Positions 33,931 through 47,165 of a stretch of DNA of 64,000 nt are shown here, in pieces. A model generated the notes under the pieces. The model was not told where the DNA came from, ran no database searches, and saw only the letters and a program-made list of their open reading frames with translations. The DNA is from Gnetum montanum (lineage: Eukaryota; Streptophyta; Gnetopsida; Gnetales; Gnetaceae). The DNA lies in assembly GCA_015680685.1 (NCBI GenBank), contig MNCI01007937.1:858623-922622 (forward strand), read 5' to 3'. The position numbers and the translations under genes were made by a program. Within the stretch, counting starts at the first letter, position 1. The number at the start of each line of letters is the position of its first letter.

Positions 33931-34000
33931 ACTTGGCAATTGAATGAAGACACTTGGCAACTGAATGAAGACACTTGGCAATTGAATAGAACACTTGTCC
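33931..34000 (+). promoter_or_regulatory. 21-bp tandem repeats before the TATA box of LTR D
   Basis: Three units beginning ACTTGGCAAYTGAATGAAGA (33931-33951, 33952-33972, 33973-33992) plus a partial fourth, with looser ACTTGGCAA copies upstream from 33,818. TATAAAAAG follows at 34077-34085. They occupy the place held by palindromes in the A- and B-type LTRs. Confidence 0.7.
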
Positions 34001-34086
34001 ATTGTAGCTTTTTTCTCTCTATGGTGGTTATAACCACCCAAGATATTTTGTAACTTACCTACCTACCTTTGAACCCTATAAAAAGG

Positions 34087-34951
34087 NNNNNNNNNNNNNN
34101 NNNNNNNNNNNNNNNNNNNNNNNNNNNNNNNNNNNNNNNNNNNNNNNNNNNNNNNNNNNNNNNNNNNNNNNNNNNNNNNNNNNNNNNNNNNNNNNNNNNN
34201 NNNNNNNNNNNNNNNNNNNNNNNNNNNNNNNNNNNNNNNNNNNNNNNNNNNNNNNNNNNNNNNNNNNNNNNNNNNNNNNNNNNNNNNNNNNNNNNNNNNN
34301 NNNNNNNNNNNNNNNNNNNNNNNNNNNNNNNNNNNNNNNNNNNNNNNNNNNNNNNNNNNNNNNNNNNNNNNNNNNNNNNNNNNNNNNNNNNNNNNNNNNN
34401 NNNNNNNNNNNNNNNNNNNNNNNNNNNNNNNNNNNNNNNNNNNNNNNNNNNNNNNNNNNNNNNNNNNNNNNNNNNNNNNNNNNNNNNNNNNNNNNNNNNN
34501 NNNNNNNNNNNNNNNNNNNNNNNNNNNNNNNNNNNNNNNNNNNNNNNNNNNNNNNNNNNNNNNNNNNNNNNNNNNNNNNNNNNNNNNNNNNNNNNNNNNN
34601 NNNNNNNNNNNNNNNNNNNNNNNNNNNNNNNNNNNNNNNNNNNNNNNNNNNNNNNNNNNNNNNNNNNNNNNNNNNNNNNNNNNNNNNNNNNNNNNNNNNN
34701 NNNNNNNNNNNNNNNNNNNNNNNNNNNNNNNNNNNNNNNNNNNNNNNNNNNNNNNNNNNNNNNNNNNNNNNNNNNNNNNNNNNNNNNNNNNNNNNNNNNN
34801 NNNNNNNNNNNNNNNNNNNNNNNNNNNNNNNNNNNNNNNNNNNNNNNNNNNNNNNNNNNNNNNNNNNNNNNNNNNNNNNNNNNNNNNNNNNNNNNNNNNN
34901 NNNNNNNNNNNNNNNNNNNNNNNNNNNNNNNNNNNNNNNNNNNNNNNNNNN
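34087..34951. other. Assembly gap (865 N)
   Basis: A run of N with no information. It falls inside the 5' LTR of element D. Confidence 0.99.
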
Positions 34952-35238
34952 GAACTCTCAACAACTCACAGTACTTGGCAAAGTTGGCTGAATCTCTTTA
35001 AGACAAGTCATCTATAGTTTATACATAATGCAATCATTTCACATTTCACAACCGCACGCCGCAATAGCACACACACATACTCACGTTAACTATTGAGTTT
35101 ATTTGGAGGTATTTGGGCCTTGGTGTTGCCAGAGACCAGCAAGCACCTAAATCCTGTTCGAGGACACTCGTTGGCAATCGCGTCCCAAACGGTCGCCAAC
35201 AATATGGTTGGGTGTAGGGGTACCTCGTTGCTCATCAT

Positions 35239-35256
35239 TGACACTATTTCTAGGGA
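35239..35256 (+). other. Primer binding site of element D
   Basis: TGACACTATTTCTAGGGA lies 1 bp after the LTR end, a more degraded form of the B site. Confidence 0.72.
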
Positions 35257-35406
35257 ATTTAGTTCTACTTCAGCTATCTAAACTTAGTGAAACTTAGTAA
35301 CCTTGTTGTTCAAACCCTAAGAGTCAAATCTTACAAAAATAAAAAATTATTATTACAAATAAATTAGATCTTAACCACAAACTACATATAAATTCATTAA
35401 CATAAA

Positions 35407-37830
35407 ATGTCTTCTTCTCATAAGAGTCTATCTTTGCTTGGGGTAGACCAAGTTCCTCAACAATATCAGGTGGTATATGCTCATCCCGATGAGTATGTAC
35501 CAAACTTCATCTTCATCTTACATTAAGATGAAATGCTACGATGGTGTGACATGGAAGGCAACATTATGTTTCCACCAGATTAATCTATTCTAGCTATGCT
35601 CTAGTGAATGCTTACACAACATGGACTTCAACATCTTCACAAGGAGTATGGGATGAAGGATCTCGATTCAAGGGATTATCATCCCACTAAAGCATAAAGG
35701 TTAAGAGATTGTCAGCTGGAGCACCAACATGAGCTTATGAAGGGCAAGGGGTTGAACACTTTTCCACCTTCGCTTGACCCATTATATGGAGGTGAACACT
35801 TCTTTGGGGGCTTTTTCTTTGGTGATACCCCTCTCTTTAACTTTGGTCAAGGGGCCCTCAGCTAGAATGTGCAATCCACAATTCATAATCTAGGTTCTAG
35901 TCAGAACAAATCCAATGACAAAAATGGACTTGGAGGAGCAAGTCATGATAAGGGGGCCAATGAAGATCATGATTGCAATCGTGGTTGTGATCATCAATGA
36001 AAGGATGGTAGGTGTTAGCATAATGCAAGTTATCCTTCCTCTTCCCCTTCATCATATTTTTCTTCTTCATTTGACTTAGATCATGGCCATAGAGGGCATG
36101 AACATGATGGATGTGATCGAAACAATAGAAGGGACCATTGGGACAGTTGCGATCGAAGGCATGGGCAATCCAAAGAGACCCACCGCCATGAAAGAAGGGT
36201 TAAAAGATAACATCGTAGGCACCATTACCATGGCCTTGATGAACCTATACTTGCCACTTGAAGCATGTTAAACATTGCAGAGGCCATGAGGATTCCAACA
36301 AGGCATGTAAAGGATAGCAAAATAAAGAGGCTGGACATGAACAACATCCCTCAGTTTGAGGGAGGCTATGATGCTAATATGCAAAATCATCTCCAAGCCT
36401 TCCAAGATGCATGTGCCTTGTAGAATATCGAGAATGATTAGCAGAAGTTGTAATTATTTCCAAAAACACTCATTAAGGAAGTAGAAAATTGGTACTCCTC
36501 CTTAGAGCGAGAATCAATCCAACAGTGGAGTATGATGTTAGAATTGTTCAATGACGACTATCAAACATGCTCCTGAGTATTGAATCTAAGGAAGTAGATC
36601 CAAGGGTGGAAACAAGAAAACCATGAGCCCTTAGATGCCACTATTGGTTGATACTACTCTTTGTTACATAAGTGTCCCAACCATGGATACTCTCAGCTTG
36701 ATCAACTCTGCCATATCATAGACTGGTTGTGGTCTAAAATAAGGAAAACCCTTGGCATCTATTGATAGAGTTAAGCACCTGTTAGATCCAAAAGTTAATT
36801 AAGTAGGTAGCCCAGGAGGAGGAAGAATTGAGAAAGCAAAAAAGTGCAGAGGAATACAATAGGGACCCTTCTATTCGTAAAAGGAAGGTTCAATTTTGTG
36901 ACAATGAGGATGAGTGAACCAGAGATTAGGTGGATAATTAGAGAACCTTGCCATTCTAGAAATTGCAATCTAAAATCATGGTTAAGGTTGACCAATTATG
37001 AGACTATGGATAATAAGTTTCAAGCTATTTTAAAAATTGCTGAAGAGTCCAAGGAGCAAGATGGTGAGCATGAGTGCTAGAGACGTAAGGAAGCTAAATG
37101 TGCCATATCCAAGGGTAAGGGTAAGATGGCTATGATAGAGATAGTTGTGGATAGTGAATCAGATGATGATGGTAGGTGTTAGATCTACCAGTATGAACAT
37201 CCCAAGGGATGCTGTCCAATTGTGTCACACTTGTAGGAATCTAGGGTGTATGCCATACATCCATGACTTACACATAGGAAAACACCCAAAATATTACCTT
37301 ATCCACAAGGAAACTCTTGAATGTTTCACCAACCACAATAATACTATCTAAGTAGAACTTCACCAAAACTCTATGAATTGTACCAGCAATGGCAGCAACC
37401 ACACTTGTGGGCATTGGCACCTCCAAGATGACAGGACCCCTACTGACAACTAGATCCCTATGGTTATTATGTTCAACAACCTTCATCTCCAAGGGACTCC
37501 TCTAAGCATGTTGCTGCTTACCAACCTCATCACTACCCTCCTGAAGTGTACCAACCATCATATCCAAGAAGGGATTCCACCTACTATCCTTAGGATCCTC
37601 CTATTTTGCACATACTCCTTTGCCTTCTACATAGCTACGACTTGTTCCATCCATGCAAGGTGAATTACCTGCCCAACCACAGTAAAGAAATGCTACGAGA
37701 GTGGTTAATTTGTAACTACTTAACCAACCAATCAGGTCAAAATCGAGATCAAAGAAAAGATCCTTCTTTCGACCTCGTAGTCCACCAAAGCCCTTAGACA
37801 CATCAATAGTTGGTAACCTTGCTCCTTCGC
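35407..37830 (+). pseudogene. gag: gag of element D (degenerate)
   Basis: The ATG at 35407 (MSSSHKSLSLLGVDQ) and VVYAHPDEYVPNF match element A gag. A Gly/His/Ser-rich linker (35,900-36,250) follows. The helical gag domain is at about 36290-36780 (NNIPQFEGGYDANMQNHLQA, TLIKEVENWYSSLERESIQQ). A vestigial zinc-knuckle region reads QYEHPKGCCPIVSHL near 37,190. A Pro/Gln/Tyr-rich tail runs to about 37,800. Many stops. Confidence 0.83.
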
Positions 37831-37899
37831 CTTCCTCTACCTCACTTTTATCTGAGTCCCCTTCAAAAAAATCCCTCTAGAATCTATATTGTAATGTTA

Positions 37900-38490
37900 A
37901 CTCATGTTGTATCTAATAGTATTTGAGCTGGTAACCTACCTATGAAGTTAGCTAATCCCAAGAGTCCCTTAGTGTATTTGCAAATTGTTTAGAATGAGCC
38001 TTGTAAAGCTATGCTTGACTCTACTTCTGGTTTTAATCGGATCTCGGATGAGATGTACACTATGTGGAACCTTCCTTCTTTAAAGAAGAGAAACATGAGG
38101 CTGGAGTTGGCATACCATTCTATCACTATTCCATTGGGATTGGTAGAAGACATCATGACCATTATTTGTGGGTGGTTATATCCTGCCAACTTCCTAGTAA
38201 TCAAGGTGGAGAACTATAATGGGGACTTCTCAATTATTATGGGAAGGGCATGGTTAAGCACCATTGATGCCAAAATGGGCATTAGAGATCTTTTCTTAGA
38301 GATATCTAAAGAAAATGAATTTGGAAAGATCAAGAAGAAGAGGGTTCCATGTATTGCATACAACGATTCAGGGTGCCATTGTGTGCAGAAGTTATTATTA
38401 GTGAAGCAAACATCTATCTCTGCATGCAAGAAATGTGTACCAAAAGCTAAAATCCAAAGATGTCTGTACATGGCAACCACAAAATAAGAA
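37900..38490 (+). pseudogene. Aspartic protease of element D
   Basis: The active-site region reads AMLDSTSGFNRISDEMY where retropepsins have LDSGAxxN. It is followed by LPSLKKRNMRLELA, ITIPLGLVEDIMTII, ANFLVIK, SIIMGRAWLSTIDAKMGI. The stretch 38011-38487 is open for 158 codons in the same frame as the rest of pol. This is the clearest protease of the A family in the window. Confidence 0.82.
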
Positions 38491-38499
38491 GGCACCCAG

Positions 38500-40230
38500 T
38501 GGCTGATAGTTAATTCTAGCAGTAGTACATTATGCATGGAACCTACCGAGGGCCTAATATGTAAATATGTTGCAAGTATGGATGAACTCGAGCAAGTTCA
38601 TCACCAACTCTCTAAGGAAGTAAATGATGATATCAATTGGGGAGAGTTAGAGATTCCTAAAAATTTCAAATAAGAATCCCTTAAATTTAAAACAATACAA
38701 ACCAGAATGAAGTATGTATTTTTGAAAAATGGAAGGTTGGTTATTATTAATGCCAAGCTTGCTGTAGGACAAAAGAAGATGTTGATGAATGTTGTGGAAA
38801 AATGGTTAGTAGCCTTTACCTGGTTATATTTTTAGCTCACTAGAATATATCCAAAAATATGTCAGACCCAGATATACATTGATCCCGTAGTCAAGCCAAA
38901 ACGACAACCGTAGTGACATTTGAATCCCAAATTAAAGAAGATTGTCAAAGAGGAGATCGAGCAACTCCTCAAGGCAAGATTCATCTATCCTATTGAAGAT
39001 AGTGAGTGGGTTAGTCCACTCATGATTGTGCCCAAGAAAGAAGCCAAATGATGGGTGTGCATTAACTTTTAGCTACTCAATATGGCAATTTTCAAAGATC
39101 ATTTTCCATTGCCTTTTTTCAACCAAGTGTTGGACACCATTTTTGGGCATAGCTATTATAGCTTTCTAGATGGTTATAGTGGCTATAACCAAATCCAAAT
39201 TGCACTAGAGGACCATGTGAAAATGATTTTCAAAAGTCCTTGGGGGACTTTTGCTTACCATCAAATGCCATTCGGTCTATGTAATACACCAGCTACATTT
39301 CAATGATTAGTCATTAGCATTTTCCAACAACAAATTGGTAGTAGGGTAGAAGTCTTCATGGATGACTTTTCTACCTATGGAGCTATGTTTGAGCAAGCCC
39401 TGAACCATCTTGAGCAGGTGTTGAGGAGATGTGTTGAAACAAACCTCCAACTCAATTGGCAAAAAAGCCATCTTATGATCTAGGAAGGCATATTTTTGGG
39501 GCATCATATATCAAAAGCAAGAATTGAGGTGGACCTTGAAAAGATAAGGGTCATCCAAGGAATAACCTGTTAACTAGAAATAGTTAAAGAAGTGTGGTCA
39601 TTCCTTGGTCATATTAGCTACTATTGGCACTTCATTGAGAACTTTTTCAAAATTACTAAGCTATTGGTTAAATTAACAAAGAAAGATGCATCATTTGTTT
39701 GGACCCCTGCATGTGAAACAACATTTCAGTAACTAAAGCAAAAGCTTGTTGAAACCCCAATTCTACATGCACTTGATTGGTCCAAGCCATTTCATGTGAT
39801 GATTGATGCATCAAATTATTCTTTGGGGGTAGTTCTTACATTGTTGGATGATAAAAAATTTCCATATTACATTCACTATGCAAGCTAAAGTATTGTAGGT
39901 GCACAACTAAACTACACCACTACTGAAAAAGAGTTGATAGTGGTGGTGTTTACCTTAGAAAATTTTAGGTACTGTGTACTTGGTTATAAAGTGTTTGTGC
40001 ACATAGATCATAGTGTCATTTATTTTTTAATGAATAAACCAATGGTGAGCCCTTGTGTCATATGGAGGCTCATGATTTTGCAAGATTTCAATCTCACAAT
40101 GGTAGATCAAAAGGATGTGGAAAATGTGGTCACTAACCACTTATCGTGACTAAGATGTGATGACAAGGAGAAAGAAAACCCCTTATCTGATCAATTTCCT
40201 GAAGAATCTCTTCTTATAGGGGCTATTAAT
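38500..40230 (+). pseudogene. Reverse transcriptase and RNase H of element D
   Basis: Reverse transcriptase: KEEIEQLLKARFIYP, VSPLMIVPKKEA, HFPLPFFNQVLDTIFG, YSFLDGYSGYNQIQIALED, SPWGTFAYHQMPFGLCN, VFMDDF (catalytic Asp pair intact, first residue Phe), HLEQVLRRCVETNLQLNW, FLGHHISKARIEVD. RNase H: FHVMIDASNYSLGVVLT, TEKELIVVVFTLENFRYCVL, MVDQKDVENVVTNHLS. Most of it stays in one frame with only stop codons. It is better preserved than in element A. Confidence 0.88.
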
Positions 40231-40236
40231 GCACAA

Positions 40237-41490
40237 ATGGAAAATGAACCAAGATGGTATGAAACCATTCTTATTTATTTGCCCAAGAAAGAACTACCGC
40301 AAAGGCTAGACTGTAGGAAGAAACAACAGTTTCTTCACCAGGTCAAGCATTTCATGGAAATCAATGGGAACCTTTACAATGTATGTCTTGATGGATTGGT
40401 ACGCTGGTGTGTCCTTGAAATAGATCAACTACATGTTCTCTAGGATGCTCACGAAGGCCCTTGTAAGGGCCATTATGTTGGGAGACACACGATCATAGAA
40501 ATCCTCATGGCAGGATATTACTGGCCAACAATCTTTAGCGATGCACATCAATTCGTCTGTGCTTGTGATTTTTGTCAAAGGAATGGTGGAATGATAGCTT
40601 GAATGGAGGGGCCACAACAATGGATTTAGCCTCTCGAGCCATTCGATATTTGGGGGCATTGACTTTACGGGTCCCATTGCACCTTTGTCAAATGGAAAGG
40701 TGTATATAATAGTCATGGTTGACTATTGCACTAAGTGGGTAGAAGCAACAACCATCACCAATTGTACATCCACTACTACTACTCATTTTGTATAATAGAG
40801 TTGCATAAATAGGTTTGGTGTGCCTTGTGTGCTAATTTTTGACAATGGAACTTATTTTATAGGTTCCACTTTCTGAAAACTTATGCAACACTTGGGGGTT
40901 GAGTATAAACGCACAACACCTTATCACTTCCAAGTTAATGGTCAAGCTAAGGTTACTAATCAAGAGATTACAAAAATTCTCATGTGCATTATTAGGAAAT
41001 ATCAAAGGGATTGAAGCACCAAATTAAATGATGCCTTTTTGGCCTATCGTTCCACATGGAAGCTTTCCATAGATTATTCTCCCTATGAGCTTGTGTATGG
41101 AAAACGACGAACACTACCCATCTAATTTGAGCTCCACACACTCTCTACAGGTTATGACCTTGACATCGATCTAAGTCTAGCACAAAAGGAAAGATTAATG
41201 AACCTCAACTTGTTAGATGGAAATCAGTTAATGGCCCTATCATCTAATGAAATGCATAAGGCATTCAACAAGAAACGTCATGACCTCAAAATAAGAAAGT
41301 CAAATTTCAACTAGGAGACAAGGTTCTCTACTGGAATCCAGCACACATACCTCAACAAACCAAATTTCAAATGTTATGAGTAGGACCTTACATTATTGAT
41401 AAGACTTTTGCATTTGGGGCCATGATTATCTATAAACCTAATAGCCTAGATAAGAAGTAATTAGTCAACATCCAATAAATGAAATCTTTC
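40237..41490 (+). pseudogene. Integrase of element D (degenerate)
   Basis: It contains a zinc region (DAHEGPCKGHYVG, CDFCQRNGG), core FDIWG.DFTGPIAPLSNG, DYCTKWVEATTI, LIFDNGTYF and NGQAKVTNQEI, and a C-terminal domain (GDKVLYWNPAHIP, VGPYIIDKTFAFGAMIIYK). The third catalytic residue, normally Glu in NGQAE, is Lys near 40,943, the same change as in element A. Frameshifts occur from about 40,600 on. Confidence 0.85.
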
Positions 41491-41572
41491 CATGAGCCCA
41501 AGCCAACCAACTCAATAAACACCTCGCCAAACGGACAACCATGCTTAATGTTTTGGATGTTCCCATTTCAAA

Positions 41573-41585
41573 TTAGTCATGGGGG
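41573..41585 (+). promoter_or_regulatory. Internal polypurine-tract-like motif of element D
   Basis: TTAGTCATGGGGG lies about 85 bp after the integrase end, at the same place as in element A. Confidence 0.55.
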
Positions 41586-41808
41586 AGATGGAAATCCATA
41601 CTAACACTTTACATGGCCCCTTAGTCTTTTAACTTTTTTTTTTACACATTTTTAGTTTTACAACCTTTTTTTTTTCATGTTCTTTATTTTACATCCTTTT
41701 TTTTAGGTTATTGATCCTTTCTAAGTTTTTGTTTTACACCATAATTAGTATATTTAACATTTATTACATACTCTTTTACTTTCTTTTATATTTTTTTGTG
41801 TTTGGTGT

Positions 41809-43691
41809 TGAAACACCATCAATTCAAGCTTTTGTGGTTCAATAGCAGATTTGTCTAAGTGTCTAAACTTGGGCAAATTTTTTTAAAGTTTGGTGCTACA
41901 CTCTGTAGCGTAGACAGCGTAGCACAAGTAATGCCTATTTTTTGCAAAATTTTTCTAAGTGTCCTGCTATGCTCCTCAGCATAGCTAGCATAGCATACAC
42001 TTCCACGGCCAGTTTGCCCAAGTGTCAAGCCAGAAGTGGTTAAGGGTTACTTGGGATGGACCAAAAAATTTGGAAAATTTTCTATCTCTCAGGCTATCAA
42101 TCTTGCTACACTCTCCAGTGTACCTAGCTTAACACATGCCCTAGTTGCCAATTTACCCAAGTACTAGGTTAGAGTTTGTCAAAAGTGCTCAGGATGGACG
42201 AAACAATTTGGCAAGTTTTCTATCTTTCGAGTTGCTATGCTCTACTACTCTATGCAGTGTAGTGAGTGTGACCCAGGTTTCAGTGCCCAATTTTTCCTAA
42301 GTGTTAGACAAGAATCTATCAAGCTAGCTTAACATGAAAGATGCATTTGGCATATTTTCTAACTTTCAAGGCTATCTATCCTACTACACCTGAGAGCATA
42401 GCTAGTGTGCCATGGAGGAACATTGCAGATTTGATCAAAATTTGTCAAAGTATCCCTACTACACTCTTCTATGTTATGCAGCATAGCTAGCATAACTAGT
42501 GTGGCAAATCAAAATTTTGAAAAATTTCACTATGTGTTGTGCTACGCTTTAGATCGTAGCTAGCTTGACACCAGGAAATTACCTTCAACAACCTTCAAAG
42601 GCCTCCAGAACTTGGCAATGACCTTCATCTTAGCTCCAACATCTCTCCAATGGCTAAGATTAGTAGTTTCCACTTCTTTTGCATCCTCCATTGATCCCCA
42701 AAATTGTCCTTACACTTGGTCCTACTCACAAGAGGGGGAAGACGTATTTCAAGAGTGTAGTCTCCAAGTTGCATTGTTTTGACACTATTTGTAGGTACAT
42801 TGTAGTCTTTTAGACTCTAGCACATGCAATTCAGGTAGTGTGCTCATAGTTTGATAGTCTCTAGGTATGCGTTTTTGTCCTTTAGAGCATAACACTTTGC
42901 TACAAAGAGTGTAACATATCAGCATAATCTTGTCTATGCTCATACCATGTAGCACCCATGCCATGTGACTTGATCTACGTTTCATGCTAAACCTAGCTCT
43001 ATAAATACCCCAACATTCAACACTTTAGGGGTGGAAAAATCAAAAAGAGCATTGAGCATTAGAGCATTCTGAGCATCCTTGTCATTCTCACATCTGAGCA
43101 TTCGAGCTACATACCTTGGCAAGTACTGTGACACAATCAACCATTGCACCAGTAGACCATGATGATAACCAACCCAACAGGTTTAGCCTTCCTTGTAGCT
43201 ACTAGTTCTGTGTCTCAGACATCCTAGAGACTGTGACTGCATTGCTACACTACCACTATGCCCTTCTGATGCCACGTACCATTTTCACCTTCTGTTCAAG
43301 AAAAAGTTACACTTATTAATTTTGGGGTGGTGGATTTCTCTACACTCAAGATTTTGTTTCATTTATTTTCTAAGTATTTTATTTCAATATTAAGTATAAT
43401 TCTTGCATTTTTTTTGTTTTCAATACACATTTGCATGCTCACATCATTGTTTTTTGGGCCAGGACCCTCTACTATGCTCTTGCTTGTTGTTCTAGTGCCC
43501 ATGCGTAACACTCCATAAACTTCTATTACAAATAGTTATTTTAACAGCATGTAAGTCCCTGTCTGATCGACCAAACTATTTAGGGCACCTCGTTTCTATT
43601 TCCCTAGAACAACCCTCATAGGGATTCAGGGTTAGGTTGTACACCCGCAAACCTCTTGGTGTTCTAGCCACTGATGTTTTTAGATGTCATA
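41809..43691 (+). repeat. 5' LTR of element E
   Basis: It aligns over its length with 59493-61381. The first ~750 bp carry repeated short hairpins such as GCTATGCTCCTCAGCATAGC (41966-41985) and GCTACGCTTTAGATCGTAGC (42541-42560). CTATAAATA near 43,000 is a likely TATA box. Confidence 0.92.
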
Positions 43692-43696
43692 GTTTT

Positions 43697-43714
43697 TGGC
43701 ACTAGGAGGGCCTC
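43697..43714 (+). other. Candidate primer binding site of element E
   Basis: TGGCACTAGGAGGGCCTC starts 5 bp after the LTR. The tRNA it would pair with is not assigned. Confidence 0.45.
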
Positions 43715-44159
43715 CCATTCCTTCTGTGTTCAAGGGTAGCCCCACATGCTTTTTGCACCCCCATCACTAGCAACAAGCTAGCATAGACATGACACCCCTA
43801 TGGACCTACCATGATAGTAGCTAGATCATAGGCCAGTGTAGGAGTTGTCTAGATTTTGATTAATGTAGATTGGTCCCAATTATCAGTTCCCCTAGAACCC
43901 TATAGGATGAAAAGTCCAACTATGTCTGTCACATTAAGATCTAAGTATTCTATAGAGCATAACAACCCTTGAGAGTGTAACAACCCCTCAGAGTGTAATG
44001 AGCATAATGCCAAAGATAGTCATTTTTTCAGTATTTCTAGACTTACTCATGTTGGCCTATTTTTTATAATTTGCATACTTAGTTGAATTCTTTTAATGTT
44101 TTTTGCACGTCAATGTGTTTTTCCCCACAGCAAAAGGAACCCCATCAACACCTCGACCA

Positions 44160-46470
44160 CTGCCTTAAGCTTGGAGGTAGCTCATTCCATTTAATAGGTG
44201 GGAGACATTGAGTAACTGCCTAGCCTTGTATCACCACAAAAATAGTCTCCTAAACCCTAAGCACAAATTTCCTAAACATAGGGCGTTGGATGATGAATGG
44301 TACAACTTTGTTTGTGCAAAGCTTCAGGCAGGACTGTCATTAGATTGCCAAAAAATAGAAGTGAAATGTAGTTTTGAAATCATTCATCAGAATGTGAGGG
44401 AGTTCTTTCCCACCCCTGATGCAGTCATACCACTCACCGAAAACTTCAAGTGGATTTTAGACCAACTCATTAGGGTGAGTGGGCCAAAAGAACAGGATGT
44501 GGTATCAAACTATGATGAACCCCTATAGGATGGGTAGGAAGAATTTGAATCCCATTTTGACAATGGTGTCTCATTCTACGTCTTTGTCCAATAGCTACCT
44601 CCATTTTCATGCTACACTAGTCACAGTCCTCTACCTTCTTTGAGGTAGCCATGACACTTTCACAACCTAAGTCCATGCTAGTGGTAGCTAGCCACCAAGT
44701 CTTTCCTGTGCAATAGAGCGTAGGACCTTCTACCTCTTTCCCCTTTTTCATCTCCTTGTAGTCTATTTAGCCTTCCCAGTTGGCATCTCTGATGCCAACA
44801 CTACCATATGTGCACACCATGCCCATGTTGTAGCCACAGATAAGTCACATGTCCTATATCCTAACCATCTTAGTCCCACCACCAACAATAGCCCCAACCT
44901 CAACTAGGTGGTGGGTTGCAACCTTTGTACCCATGATACAACTATCACACGTGCCATAGTACACACAATAGCAGACTCACCAAGTGTCACACATGGTGGC
45001 ACTACCCACAACAAGGCTGTGGGCCACTTTGATGGCACCACCAATAGCACAACCAATGTAACCCTCTGTAGCATCTCCAAGTTTGGATCAAGCATTCCAA
45101 CTCATCCAAACTCCCACCAAAGAAGTTAGGTGGCTTAAAGCAACCAACTTGGAAATAGTCCACATGATGGACTTCTATCAAGATGACCTGATCAACCCTA
45201 CAGTCCTACCCCTAACATTGCCCCTTGCGGTCCAACAACTCTAGTTCACAAAATACAATGGTGAGGGTAACCCCAATGCCCACTTTATAACTTTTTGTTC
45301 TAAGTTCTTGATTTTGCAAGTGTGGCCACATGCAATCATTTGTGTCTTTGCCATGTCCCTAACTAGCAAAGCTCTCAATTGGTATCATGCACTCCCTAGA
45401 GCCTCCATTTCAAATTTAGAGGAGTTGCTAGGCTAATTTCTAACTCACTTCAAGTACAACTTGAAGCCTGAGGCCATGCTAGATCAACTGATAAATGTCA
45501 AACAAGGGGCGTTAGAGTCAGTACAAAAATTTATACAACATTGGAGTGCCTCCCTTAACAAAATTCATGAGTTGATAACCAAAACCCACCTACTGGCTAT
45601 CTTCAAAGGTGTAATAAATGATTTTATCAAGTCAAGGTTGTACTACTTAGCCTCACGTTCTCTTAGCCAAGATTTTTCTCAAACAAAAAGAATACAAGAT
45701 GCAATGGAAGCTAGTAAGGACTCGGCCTATGTGGCCTAAAAAAATACACATGTGAAGAAAGAAAAAGAAAAGGGAAAGGCTACAACAACCATTGCAGCTA
45801 TGGTTGATGAAGCTAAACCCAACAACAACAAGCAAGTAGACAAGGCATCTAAAGCCCCAACCAACAACAAAAAGGCATTAGGTTCTAGCGTCATGAGAAC
45901 CAACTAACTTGTTTCATCGGTAGCCATGGGGCAAGCTCCCCAAAGGCCAAACTTTGAGTGCAAGGATCACTCACAGTACACCCCCTTTCCTATTAAGCTA
46001 TTAGAGCTCTTAGACCAACTACTTAGTGCTAGGTGCATTTAGCACAAACAAATGTCTGAGGATGCATGAGAACACCATGAGAGGTACTGTTAGGTCCTCA
46101 GAAACCCTTCTACAACCATGCCAAATGAGCCATTGATCCTAAGAATTTCAGATTAGACTGGTTCTGCAACTATCATCAATTGCATGGCCATAACATGGAC
46201 TACTACTTAGCCTTGAAAGATGACATTCAATGCATGATTGATCAAGGTAAACTAGTCCTTGATGACAGCAATCATGTTCAGCCAGAGAACCAGTCCATGA
46301 AGGTCTACAAGGCCTCACTTAATGCTAGCGATGTAGGTTACATCATCAATGCTATTAGCGTTGATGATGATGTAGAACTAGTGCATGAACCATTTGTGGT
46401 CCCTGTGCCCTTTGATGACATTGGAGCCTTAAGGTCAACTAGAGTATAGGCCTCCTTTGTCATCAAATTT
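44160..46470 (+). pseudogene. gag: gag of element E (degenerate)
   Basis: The central domain contains VQQLWFTKYNGEGNPNAHF (about 45,226-45,285), then SKALNWYHALPRASISNLEE, LTHFKYNLKPEAML and VKQGALESVQKFIQHWSASL, typical of Tat-type gag. A zinc-knuckle-like CNYHQLHGHNMDYYLALK (near 46,165) has Tyr where the last Cys is expected. An N-terminal region (44208-44528) precedes it. The frame changes at least twice. Confidence 0.82.
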
Positions 46471-47165
46471 CCACCTCAAGTGCCCATGACATCCTTTGTG
46501 GTTAGGGCCTTGCAGCACATTTCGGAAATGGAAACCTAGATTTTTTTGTCATTAGGATGTCAAAATGTGTGGATCCCCCATCTACCTAGGGTCCAGTGGT
46601 GGGAACTGCATCACAGCCTACCCACCCAAAGAGACGTGATGAGCATCCAGTTGACAAGATGACTTGGGAGCATGTGGAGCTAGGTCTTCCTAAGCCCATC
46701 ACTTTATCAGCTGTCCCCATGGCCTCATCATCCTAGGTTGCCAAGACAAACACAAATAGTTAACAAGCAAGCACCTAGGCTCGAAAACCCACCACACAAC
46801 CAAAAACCAAATTTCCTTCCTAGGAGATTTGCCTCCTAGGGCACATAAAGGAAGTAAAGACCACCAAAACAATAGATGGTAAAAAATATTTTTTAGATGC
46901 ACTAGCACAAGTTAATCAGGCTCTAAAATAGAAAAATACAAATTTAAGCCTATACAACTTGATCATGACCTCTCCTACTCATCACAAACCCTCAGTTTAC
47001 ATGTTGTTGTCTATTCCTATTAAGGAAGATATGCCAGCAGATGAAAAGGCCATCCATGCCATAATGCTCCCACTTGCAACCAAAGAGTCAAGGTCAACAT
47101 CCTTGACATTTCATGATGATGTAATCAAAGCTAACCCTGAAAAGGGTTAGGTAACCACTACACCC

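Larger units (their letters stand above)
33690..35237 (+). repeat. 5' LTR of element D, third subtype, with assembly gap
   Basis: 34952-35025 matches 17945-18020 in the solo LTR, and CCCTATAAAAAGG before the gap matches CCACTATAAAAAGG there. The right end (ATGGTTGGGTGTAGGGGTAC ... CTCATCA) matches all family LTRs. About 170 bp before 35203 is unlike the other LTRs. Start approximate; 34087-34951 is N. Confidence 0.65.

Noticed and set aside
34059-35001. Long open frames on both strands across the N run
   Set aside because: They consist of unknown bases only; there is no coding evidence.
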